A stretch of DNA of 14,057 nucleotides from Anaerolineae bacterium. GTDB lineage: Bacteria; Chloroflexota; Anaerolineae; B4-G1. Shown here one piece after another: positions 7,118-13,772 of this stretch (its first letter is position 1; the number at the start of each line of letters is the position of its first letter). The notes below the pieces were generated by a model. It was not told where the DNA came from, did not search any database, and saw only the letters and a program-made list of their open reading frames with translations. The position numbers and the translations under genes were made by a program. Location: the NCBI GenBank assembly GCA_030612185.1, contig JAUWOI010000056.1:1-14057 (forward strand), given 5' to 3'.

Positions 7118-7646
7118 TGATCTCAAACTCCGATTGCAGGATACTCATCACGTACTGATCGTGGTACCCCCCCTCCTTGAACACCACCTCGCGGGAAGTT
7201 CCCTCCCGCCGGAAGCCGGCCTTCTCGTAACAGCGGATGCCCCGCGGATTGTCCGCGTCCACCCGCAGGAAAACGCGGTGCAGGTTCATCTGACGGAAGG
7301 CCAAACCCAGCAACGTGCGGATAGCGTCGGTGCCATATCCTTGATCCCAATACGCTTTTTCGCCAATAGCGATGCCCAGTTCGGCGTAACGGTCCTTCCA
7401 GTTGATGCTGTCCAGGCCGATGTTGCCGATGTGCACCCCCTCGGCCGTCTCGACAGCCAGCAACAAGTCCTCCTGCCGCTCCAGTCGCTCCAGCAGGCTC
7501 TCGAACCAGCGCTCCTCCTGCGCCAACGAGAACGGCAGGTAGAGCGCCAGATGGCGGCGCACTTCGGGATCGCCGAACCACTCGACGAAGCGCGGCAGGT
7601 CGTCTCGCTCAATCGGCCGCAGCCGGACTTTCTCTCCAAGAATCAT
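7110..7646 (-). CDS. RimJ/RimL-type GNAT acetyltransferase
   Basis: A 178-residue acetyltransferase of the Acetyltransf_3 (RimJ/RimL) type. These enzymes acetylate protein N-termini, amino-sugars, spermidine or antibiotics; the substrate here is unknown. The N-terminal VRLRPIERDDLPRFVEWFGD is the family opening, KAYWDQGYGTDAI is the acetyl-CoA loop (near residue 100), and VDADNPRGIRCYEKAGFRREG near 130-150 is the typical motif B. Two adjacent ATG codons (7649, 7646) are possible. The GGGGG site at 7653-7657 is 6 bases from the second and only 3 from the first, so 7646 is preferred. The stop overlaps the prs start by 8 bases, so the two are probably co-translated. Confidence 0.88.
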   Translation of the reverse strand: MILGEKVRLRPIERDDLPRFVEWFGDPEVRRHLALYLPFSLAQEERWFESLLERLERQEDLLLAVETAEGVHIGNIGLDSINWKDRYAELGIAIGEKAYWDQGYGTDAIRTLLGLAFRQMNLHRVFLRVDADNPRGIRCYEKAGFRREGTSREVVFKEGGYHDQYVMSILQSEFEINE

Positions 7647-7724
7647 CATCTTCCCCCGTATCTTCCCTCACGACAGCATGCAACTCCCAATCCGTCTGCC
7701 TTTCCGAGAGGCTCAGTAACTACT

Positions 7725-8081
7725 CTACACCACTACCGACAACGACTCACCTGTAACACGCCGATACGCTTCCCGAAGGGCCTGGTGACGGCTTTGCAGG
7801 TCGTGCAGCAAGTGCCGACCATCGGCCAATAGATGTTCCTGTTGTACAGCCAGCATCACCAGTCGCTCATTCGCGACCTCGCTCTCTTGCACCTGTTGGC
7901 GCAACGCAGCCTGCTCTGCCCGCATCTGGGCCAGCGCGGGCGACAGCCGTTCCCGCTCCTCTGCCTCAAGGGACTCGATCAGCGCAACCAGTTCCGCTTC
8001 ACCAGCCTTGTCCAGTGTGCCTGCCAATTCGGCGGCGCGTAGTACATCCAACCTGGTCTGTTTTTTTTCATTCCATTCCAT
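7725..8081 (-). CDS. Small charged helical (coiled-coil) protein, function unknown
   Basis: A 118-residue protein, mostly alpha-helical and rich in E, A, L, Q and R. Heptad-like spacing of leucines over about residues 35-108 suggests a coiled coil or helical bundle. No signal peptide, membrane segment or catalytic motif is visible. I do not recognise a named family. The ATG at 8081 is chosen because a GGGGG site (about 8091-8095) is well spaced from it; an in-frame GTG at 8090 would lie on top of that site. The start region contains eight consecutive A bases (codons 5-7, GAAAAAAAA), a place where slippage could occur. It sits between the histidine phosphatase and the RimJ-like gene, 75 bases from the latter, and may be in the same transcript. 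Confidence 0.6.
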   Translation of the reverse strand: MEWNEKKQTRLDVLRAAELAGTLDKAGEAELVALIESLEAEERERLSPALAQMRAEQAALRQQVQESEVANERLVMLAVQQEHLLADGRHLLHDLQSRHQALREAYRRVTGESLSVVV

Positions 8082-8157
8082 ATCATCCACCCCCTTGGGC
8101 CATTATCCTGTGATGGCAGCAGGAAATCAATGCTCGATCTGCTCCCACAATCGCCTC

Positions 8158-8772
8158 TCATACGATAAGAGAACTAAGATGACAGGTATCGTTCAAAAGC
8201 GCGATGCGCGGTCGCACCGGGTTCAGTTCGACGATGCTCAGCGACCCGTTGCCGAAGCGGAAGGGCGAAAGCCAGGTCGGCAGCCCGATCAGGTGATTGA
8301 GGTATGCGCCCAGGGTGCCCCCGTGCGCCACCACGCCCACCGTCCCCTCCGGGTGCCGCGACCCGATCTCGCCGAAGACCGCCGCCACTCGCGCCCGAAA
8401 CGGCGCGTTCCCCTCCTCCCCAGGGATCACGAGGCTCTCCGGCTCCTCCCCCCAGCGCCGCGCCACTTCCGGGTACCGCTCCTCTATCTGCGCCCACGTC
8501 AGCCCCGTGATAGCGCCGACGTCGTACTCCTTGAGCCGCTCGTCGGGCACCACCGGCACGCCCAGCGCCTCCCCGACAATCTCCGCCGTCTCCTGCGCCC
8601 GCTGCAGCGGGCTGGTGTAGAGCGTTACGGGCGCGTCCTCACGCAGCCGCTCCGCCAGACGGCGGGCCTGCTCCCGCCCCACCCCGTCCAGCGGCGGGTC
8701 GGCCTGGCCCTGGATGCGGTGATCGGCGTTCCACACCGCGCGCCCGTGCCGAATGAGAAAGAGACGAGTCAC
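8158..8772 (-). CDS. Histidine phosphatase family protein (phosphoglycerate mutase-like)
   Basis: A 204-residue member of the histidine phosphatase superfamily, in which a phosphohistidine intermediate removes or moves phosphate. R8-H9-G10 is the catalytic RHG motif, R58 lies in YTSPLQRAQETA, E82 is the likely acid, and H150 in VVAHGG is the second catalytic histidine. The usual RHGxT is RHGRA here. Such proteins include phosphoglycerate mutases, alpha-ribazole phosphatases (CobC) and broad phosphatases, and sequence alone does not separate them. The GTG at 8772 is preferred because GGGGAG lies 7 bases upstream; a TTG at 8787 would add five residues. It begins 4 bases after the D12 methyltransferase stop, at the point where GC content rises sharply. 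Confidence 0.87.
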   Translation of the reverse strand: MTRLFLIRHGRAVWNADHRIQGQADPPLDGVGREQARRLAERLREDAPVTLYTSPLQRAQETAEIVGEALGVPVVPDERLKEYDVGAITGLTWAQIEERYPEVARRWGEEPESLVIPGEEGNAPFRARVAAVFGEIGSRHPEGTVGVVAHGGTLGAYLNHLIGLPTWLSPFRFGNGSLSIVELNPVRPRIALLNDTCHLSSLIV

Positions 8773-8776
8773 TGTG

Positions 8777-9838
8777 TTACTCCCCAACGATCAGCACTTC
8801 CGCTGTCTGGCGCGTACTCAATACGTACTGATAGCCGTCCAGCCTGTGCACCCGCACACGCTGTTTTACCTCCCGCACCATACCCTCCAGATCGGCGATA
8901 GAGGGGATGCCGTCAGCACGATATGAGATTACGAGCGTGGCATCACGGAACCGATCCAGCAAACGGGCAAACGCGCCGTGAATCGCCGCCGGGTCCACCC
9001 AGGGGTTATGCACCGACTTCAGCCTCCGATGTTTACTGCGATAATCTACCAATGTGGGCCATTCCTCATACCGCGCCAGTCCCTCCAAGAAATGATAGAA
9101 GTGATGATAATCTACCCCGACGCCCCGCTGCGAGATGTATGGAGAGTCAATGTAGACCAGATCGTAATCACCTTCGACGTCCCAGGCGTCCTCATTGAGC
9201 ACCCGATTGGCCCGGTCATTGTCAACCACCAATGCATTGGCCTCATCCACGAAAGCCCGAAAATGCACCTCGAACGGTGTATCCCAGGTCGTCTTGTTGC
9301 CAAACGAGCGCTCGACATCGGCAAAACGAAGGTACAGATTCTTGCGGTGGAACAGATTGAACGGTCGCTTGACCAGGCAGGCTTGGAACAGCGCGTAGTA
9401 GGCCAATGCCCGCTTGTACGGATCGGGCAGCGCAGTGATGTTCTGCACGACAATGTCCAGCCACTGGTTCTCCTCATCGGTGTAGTAGATGTCCTTGAAG
9501 GTATCCGCGATAAAGGTACGATACTCTCGCCCAGGCTGACGGGACAGCAAGCCTTCTACGTCTTCGGCGGTTAGACGCGTAACGCTATTCTCGATCAGCG
9601 CCAGGCCCACAAGGTAGTTGAACCGCAAAACGTCGTTGTAAGTGACCTGCCTATCCTTTTGCTTGAGCCAGTAGCCGACGACACCTGTGCCACCAAAGGC
9701 ATCCAACACCGTGTCGAACGAGAGTCCTCGAATGTGCTCCCAAATCCACTTAACCAGCCGGGCCTTGCTGCCCTGGTAACGAGTGCTGGGGATAAACTCC
9801 GTCTCGATCTTTGGCAAGTCAAGCACTAACTGTCTCAT
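8777..9838 (-). CDS. D12-class N6-adenine DNA methyltransferase
   Basis: A 353-residue DNA methyltransferase of the D12 (alpha) group, which methylates the N6 of adenine in double-stranded DNA using SAM. The N-terminal motif X is RYQGSKARLVKWI (20-32), the SAM-binding motif I is LDAFGGTGVVGYWL (45-58), the acidic strand is TYNDV (66-70), and the catalytic motif IV is YIDSPYIS (229-236). The usual tetrapeptide is DPPY; here it is DSPY, a tolerated but uncommon form. Length is typical. It lies 47 bases after a small unknown gene that follows the restriction endonuclease, so it most likely protects host DNA from that enzyme. The recognition sequence cannot be predicted. The start is the ATG at 9838 with a weak GGAAG site. 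Confidence 0.88.
   Translation of the reverse strand: MRQLVLDLPKIETEFIPSTRYQGSKARLVKWIWEHIRGLSFDTVLDAFGGTGVVGYWLKQKDRQVTYNDVLRFNYLVGLALIENSVTRLTAEDVEGLLSRQPGREYRTFIADTFKDIYYTDEENQWLDIVVQNITALPDPYKRALAYYALFQACLVKRPFNLFHRKNLYLRFADVERSFGNKTTWDTPFEVHFRAFVDEANALVVDNDRANRVLNEDAWDVEGDYDLVYIDSPYISQRGVGVDYHHFYHFLEGLARYEEWPTLVDYRSKHRRLKSVHNPWVDPAAIHGAFARLLDRFRDATLVISYRADGIPSIADLEGMVREVKQRVRVHRLDGYQYVLSTRQTAEVLIVGE
8780..8785 (-). promoter_or_regulatory. Ribosome binding site fixing the GTG start of the histidine phosphatase
   Basis: GGGGAG on the minus strand overlaps the D12 methyltransferase stop region and is spaced 7 bases from GTG 8772. It argues against the TTG at 8787. Confidence 0.55.
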
Positions 9839-9885
9839 CAGTCTTCCAAGCGGGTGATGAGGTCCAGACGGGTGCGATAAAACAA

Positions 9886-10113
9886 TTAGAAGCCAAATGC
9901 CAAGGCGTCAATCATCGCTTTGCCCTTCTCTTTTCCTACCTCGCGGTAGATCTGCAGCAGTTCTTCGCAGAGCAAGACACAGACTGCACGCGCCTCTCTC
10001 ATCATCGTCTGCCTGGGCTCAAAGTAGTAGTGCTCCACCAAGCCCTGAATGAATCCTCCAAGAAATGCTTTGAAGCACTCCTGGTTTCTTCGTTGATCAC
10101 TCCGAAGGCCCAT
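9886..10113 (-). CDS. Small 75-residue protein between endonuclease and methyltransferase, unknown
   Basis: A 75-residue mostly helical protein with a central segment rich in large hydrophobics (FIQGLVEHYYF near 17-27, AVCVLLCEELLQIY near 43-56) and a basic end. I do not recognise it. There is no clear helix-turn-helix, so a restriction-controller role is not supported. The ATG at 10113 overlaps the endonuclease end by 17 bases, but no good ribosome binding site precedes it; the open frame extends to 10146. It could be translated by coupling, be an accessory factor of the restriction system, or be a remnant. Confidence 0.45.
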   Translation of the reverse strand: MGLRSDQRRNQECFKAFLGGFIQGLVEHYYFEPRQTMMREARAVCVLLCEELLQIYREVGKEKGKAMIDALAFGF

Positions 10114-10867
10114 GAGAAAAGAACTTGTCCAGGTCGTAATTACCACTGTTGAACTCGACTAGCCTTACCCAGTCTATTGTGCCTGTACTATCACAGAATT
10201 CTTCAATAAACTGCCTGGTGAACCTGTTTACAACCCCGCTTTTCTGTTTGTAGAATGCATCATTATGCTCCTTCGCTCTATGACCAATCGGCTCAATGAT
10301 GTCGGTGTACAAATTCTGGCTCTCACTGATTAGATACCAAAAGTTCTGACCAACGACTTTCAAGTAACCCGCTTTCATATATTTTGTTCGAGTTTTACCG
10401 TAACAAATCCCAAGCACAGGCTCAACCCTCGCTGCAACTCTCGATTGTTTGACTCTAATAACCGTATCTCTCAAGTCCTGGGCAAGTTTTTTGTGCTGAG
10501 AACTGTTGCCCCAGTACAGCCCTGATTTTACCAGGGTAATGTAGTAAACATCATTGTTCTCAAATTCTAAATCAATCCCTGGTATTGTGGATTTATGCCC
10601 GCCATACGTTCTTCCTGCAACAAAAAGAGCCAAGTCCTTAAGAAAGCCTTCAAAAAGCCGCTCCTCAGATGAACAAAGAAAGGCATCTAGCAAGCCCTCT
10701 ACTATGTCACCTGCTAATGCTGGCTGCATAGGCCTGAACAAACAAAAATCCTCCCCCAATAGTTCTTGGAAGGTAAGATTTTGCATCAATGCCATTCTCT
10801 GCTGGCAGAACTCGACAATACCCTCGTTTGTGTATCCTCGAACCTGGGCCAGGTTTAGTTGATTCAT
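10097..10867 (-). CDS. PmeII-type type II restriction endonuclease
   Basis: A 256-residue protein resembling the PmeII-type restriction endonucleases, often annotated as cytosolic proteins next to adenine methyltransferases. Family blocks visible are the N-terminal EGIVEFCQQRMALMQNLTF (15-33), LLDAFLCSSEERLFEGFL (59-76), TYGGHKSTIPGIDLEFE (87-103), KSGLYWGNSSQ (114-124) and NLYTDIIEPIGHRAKEHNDAF (185-205). D99 and K114, with an upstream glutamate (E68 or E69), form a plausible PD-(D/E)XK nuclease site. Length matches relatives and the end DWVRLVEFNSG is family-like, so it appears intact. The ATG at 10867 is preferred; a GTG at 10894 would add nine residues. A 106-base gap separates it from the McrC-like gene. 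GC is low (25 of 60 bases at 10561-10620), as in the other island genes. Confidence 0.78.
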   Translation of the reverse strand: MNQLNLAQVRGYTNEGIVEFCQQRMALMQNLTFQELLGEDFCLFRPMQPALAGDIVEGLLDAFLCSSEERLFEGFLKDLALFVAGRTYGGHKSTIPGIDLEFENNDVYYITLVKSGLYWGNSSQHKKLAQDLRDTVIRVKQSRVAARVEPVLGICYGKTRTKYMKAGYLKVVGQNFWYLISESQNLYTDIIEPIGHRAKEHNDAFYKQKSGVVNRFTRQFIEEFCDSTGTIDWVRLVEFNSGNYDLDKFFSHGPSE

Positions 10868-10973
10868 AACATTCTCAGTTTTAGGCCATGTCACAATTGC
10901 GAAAAGATTCAGATCGCACTATCAAAACTCACCCTTGTCCACAGAGAACTCGGCAGGTTTCAAGAGAGAGCGC

Positions 10974-12227
10974 TCACTGCAATGACACGTTTTCGATAAA
11001 CTGTCGGTAACCTTGCCGGCCGCGAATCACAACAATATCACCTTCGCTTTCCTCTCCACCAATATCGTCCCAAATTACAAGTACAGCGTGCGGCAGTCTC
11101 CCTGACTCGAAGCACTTTTCGAAATCTTTCAGATAGCCTAACACCTTGTAAACACTTTCCACAGTGTAATGCCTATCCCGTGTGCGCTTGACCTCTAAAA
11201 GTTTGAAATCTCGCTTGCCATTATCAAACTCGAGCAACATATCAGGGCGTCGCAGGTTTACATCAATCGAGTACTTGCGCATTAGATCTGTGTAAAGGCT
11301 ATTTTCAGCGAAGGCAGTAGGCAAGGTCTGATAATAGACTCGTATAATCGCGGAATCGTGTCTGTAGTGTACTGTTGCTCCATTACCGTAGCCGATAAGT
11401 CTCAAATGCTCTCTCTCCCACCCTGCTTGCTCAAGGATTTCCATCGTGAGAAATAGAATGTAAGTCTCGTAGAGAGTATCACGATTCAAGGGTTTCAAAA
11501 CACCTTGCGCAAAGCACTCGCGCAGAGTCTTGTGTTCTTCTTGAATGAACAATTTCCGGTAAAGCCGAAGGCTTTCATACACCCTTTTGAATTCGACATT
11601 CCGCGCACAGCGCACACGTTGAAGCATTATGTCAGTGATTTTCGTGGGCAAACCGATGCCACGCAAATAGGCATTCTTGAGAAAGATGTTGGTCAAATGG
11701 TACAATGACCGAATCTCGTCTTTCCACTTTTTCTCCTCATGTTCGTATGACAGCATCCCATCTTCATTTGGAATAAACCCCAACACTTGAACGCACAAGT
11801 GGTTCGTCTGAGTCAGCAGGTATTTGAGCACCTGCATTTCGGGAAGATCGTACGTTTTGACTGCTATCCTTGCCACGAATACCGTTGGGTCACTGTAGCC
11901 AGCAATCAATCGTCGCTTCATTGTCAAATTCCAATCCACATTGCCTCGCACTGAACCTTTGAGTTCAGTGATCACTTGATCAGTTGATTGCACAAGGTGT
12001 CTCAAGATGCGAGGTGTACTTTTTCTAACACACCTTTGAAGAGGTTCAGATAATAGAAAATAAATGCGCTGCAAAAACCTCAACTCTTGATAATTCAATT
12101 GAGCCAGGTTACAGACAACTTGCTTTGGTTTGTGGATGCCAGCGTTCTGCTGAACGAAAAGCCAAAGATGCTTCTCAACAAACTCTAATACCTCGTCGTA
12201 GTCATCATCAGCCCAACAATCGCTCAT
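10974..12227 (-). CDS. McrC-like / DUF2357-type PD-(D/E)XK protein, partner of the McrB-like ATPase
   Basis: A 417-residue protein with a C-terminal nuclease domain. RRPDMLLEF (326-334) followed by LLEVKRT (343-349) gives D329, E345 and K347, a PD-(D/E)XK site. Upstream, KGSVRGNVDWNLTMKRRLI (90-108), PTVFVARI and TYDLPEMQVLKYLL (126-138) follow the pattern of McrC and DUF2357 proteins: a short strand, then a helix with D-x-P-E-x-x-x-L. LYETYILFLTMEIL (252-265) precedes the nuclease. It starts 12 bases after the McrB-like gene and has its own GAGGG site, so the two are one transcriptional unit. By analogy to McrBC, the ATPase would move on DNA and this subunit would cut. It is longer and more divergent than classical McrC, and the modification it senses is unknown. 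Confidence 0.72.
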   Translation of the reverse strand: MSDCWADDDYDEVLEFVEKHLWLFVQQNAGIHKPKQVVCNLAQLNYQELRFLQRIYFLLSEPLQRCVRKSTPRILRHLVQSTDQVITELKGSVRGNVDWNLTMKRRLIAGYSDPTVFVARIAVKTYDLPEMQVLKYLLTQTNHLCVQVLGFIPNEDGMLSYEHEEKKWKDEIRSLYHLTNIFLKNAYLRGIGLPTKITDIMLQRVRCARNVEFKRVYESLRLYRKLFIQEEHKTLRECFAQGVLKPLNRDTLYETYILFLTMEILEQAGWEREHLRLIGYGNGATVHYRHDSAIIRVYYQTLPTAFAENSLYTDLMRKYSIDVNLRRPDMLLEFDNGKRDFKLLEVKRTRDRHYTVESVYKVLGYLKDFEKCFESGRLPHAVLVIWDDIGGEESEGDIVVIRGRQGYRQFIENVSLQ

Positions 12228-12239
12228 CTTGCCCTCATA

Positions 12240-13598
12240 CTATGCAGATTTCCAATACCCAGGTTCAATTTCGAACATTTCCGTCATATACCTTTTCATT
12301 TGCGCTTGGTTTCGGTCAACGAAGTCATCCGCAACCCTGTTGAAAAACTCTACAATTGTCTCCACTGCTAATCCTTCAAGCTGCGGGAGCACATAAGCCA
12401 CGATACTTTCAAAGAACGCATCGGGACTATTGCGCTCGTTCAAATAGTTAAGCATATCAATAAGAATAGCGGGGCCTATCTCGCGTGGTGTGGTGTCAAG
12501 CAGTCGTTTGACCTTATCGGCATCGACAACGGTCAAGTGACCATCCTGTACACGCCCATCAATGATGCTGTTCAACTGCGCCTTCGCTGGATTGTTGATG
12601 TGAACAAACCCGAAACGGCGCATAAACGCATAAGACAAGAAAAACAGCGAGTTCTTGTCAAAAGTGTTCATAGTTCCGATGATACGCCAGTTATCACCTA
12701 CGAAATATGTTGCAACCTGCTCGTCATAGTAGCTTCTCAATCCTTTTGCACGGCAAATCCTGATAGGAGACCCCTTTGTGTCAACGAGAGGCAACTCTAC
12801 ATCTTGTCCTGAGAGAACGGTAAGAAACTGCCCAAATGACTTGTCTACATCGGCACGATTGATTTCGTCAATGATGAGCCACTTGTTCTCGCAGATGGTA
12901 CGTAACATAATGCCCGGTACGAAAACCAATTCCTTGTCAGGTCGTGGCATATAGCCACCTATGGTGTCAAATGTTGTCCAATCTGATGTGGCTGTCGTTA
13001 GAGCATAGCCCGATATGAATTTTGTCCTGACGGCTTGCTCACAGGTATTGATGGCAATGGTTGTTTTACCAGTGCCAGGTGGTCCCGTCAAAATCAGGTA
13101 CCGATTTGCGTTAATGATGGTAACAATTTGGTTAATCGGTGTATCATCAATCAGAATTTGTCCCTTGATCATGTCAAGGGACTCGGGAACAAACTTGGCG
13201 GTGCATTCCTCAAAGACATCCTCTTCAACTACCTCAGGTTCAAGTATTTCTTTGACTTCTTCTACACCTGACAGTGTTCTGTCTGAAATGTAGTCATTCA
13301 AGTTGAACTTGTCCCAATCCTGCCGAATACGGTCACGCCCTTTCTCGGTAATTTTCCACACGCCACGTTGTGAGCCATCCATCTCGCCTAACTCGACCAA
13401 CGAGTGCCGAACCCACTGCAAGTCATAAACCCACTTGAGACGACCATGAACGGGATCATACGCCATCTCTGTGCCAGCAAACCCCAACTTTTCAGCAATA
13501 ATGCTATACAACTCGTCTCCTGGCTTTGTTGAGCCGCCGAGTTCTACAAGACTCTTGAGCAGGGGAAGTTCATATGCTTTACGAGGGATCTTGAGCAT
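12240..13598 (-). CDS. McrB-like AAA+ NTPase with N-terminal Mrr-type winged helix
   Basis: A 452-residue protein with two parts. Residues 3-95 match the Mrr_N winged-helix domain: YELPLLKSLVELGG, then a WV..SL helix, then the RGVWKITEKGRDRI hairpin, which in Mrr proteins contacts DNA. An acidic linker (110-135) follows. The AAA+ module has Walker A GPPGTGKT (172-179), Walker B LIIDEINRAD (241-250), the McrB-type sensor GTMNTFDKNS (308-317) and an arginine finger region FMRRFGFV (325-332). This is the McrB/MoxR-like branch; whether it uses GTP, as E. coli McrB does, or ATP is not evident. Its specificity domain differs from E. coli McrB. The ATG at 13598 has a GGAGG site at 13608-13612. It is followed by the McrC-like gene and overlaps the methyltransferase fragment by 20 bases. 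Confidence 0.85.
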   Translation of the reverse strand: MLKIPRKAYELPLLKSLVELGGSTKPGDELYSIIAEKLGFAGTEMAYDPVHGRLKWVYDLQWVRHSLVELGEMDGSQRGVWKITEKGRDRIRQDWDKFNLNDYISDRTLSGVEEVKEILEPEVVEEDVFEECTAKFVPESLDMIKGQILIDDTPINQIVTIINANRYLILTGPPGTGKTTIAINTCEQAVRTKFISGYALTTATSDWTTFDTIGGYMPRPDKELVFVPGIMLRTICENKWLIIDEINRADVDKSFGQFLTVLSGQDVELPLVDTKGSPIRICRAKGLRSYYDEQVATYFVGDNWRIIGTMNTFDKNSLFFLSYAFMRRFGFVHINNPAKAQLNSIIDGRVQDGHLTVVDADKVKRLLDTTPREIGPAILIDMLNYLNERNSPDAFFESIVAYVLPQLEGLAVETIVEFFNRVADDFVDRNQAQMKRYMTEMFEIEPGYWKSA

Positions 13599-13761
13599 AG
13601 TATTTGCCCTCCATGTATTCACCAGGCTTCACGCCACCATAAGTTCTTCTCCTTTGATCTGCATAGGGCGGTGAAGTGAAAATCAGGTCAATAGAGTTGT
13701 CTGGAAACCCTTTTGTAACTTGCTCGCAGTCGCCGTGAATAATCCTGTTGACAAAATCCAT
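13579..13761 (-). pseudogene. 5' fragment of a TSPPY-type DNA methyltransferase
   Basis: A 60-residue open frame that is the beginning of a beta-class DNA methyltransferase (N4-cytosine or N6-adenine). The opening NRIIHGDCEQV (5-15), the DNSIDLIFTSPPYADQR segment (21-37) with catalytic TSPPY (29-33), and YGGVKPGEY (41-49) are all family-like. Homology stops at about residue 51, exactly where the mcrB ribosome site and start begin, and the frame ends at 13579. The SAM-binding motif I and the target-recognition part are missing, so it cannot be active alone. It has its own good ribosome site (GGAGG, 13767-13771) 11 bases after meaB. It is best read as a deletion remnant that now serves as the leader of the McrB-like gene; translation coupling to mcrB is possible. 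Confidence 0.8.
13608..13612 (-). promoter_or_regulatory. Ribosome binding site of the McrB-like gene inside the methyltransferase fragment
   Basis: GGAGG on the minus strand sits 9 bases before ATG 13598, within the last codons of the methyltransferase fragment. It also discounts the GTG at 13622. Confidence 0.55.
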
Positions 13762-13772
13762 ATCTCCCTCCA

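Noticed and set aside
6951..7832. Open frame of 293 codons on the + strand
   Set aside because: It is antisense to prs, the RimJ-like gene and the small helical gene, all of which have clear motifs or good starts; no protein family is visible in it.
8008..8901. Long open frame of 297 codons on the + strand
   Set aside because: It lies opposite the histidine phosphatase and neighbours, has proline- and arginine-rich composition typical of an antisense reading of GC-rich DNA, and shows no family motif.
9886..10146. Frameshifted C-terminal extension of the restriction endonuclease
   Set aside because: The endonuclease already has its family-like C-terminus and normal length, so the downstream frame is better treated as a separate small gene.
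10868..10973. Promoter for the restriction endonuclease in the 106-base gap
   Set aside because: TTGATA- and TGGACA-like hexamers occur, but none has a partner -10 element at proper spacing, so no promoter can be supported.
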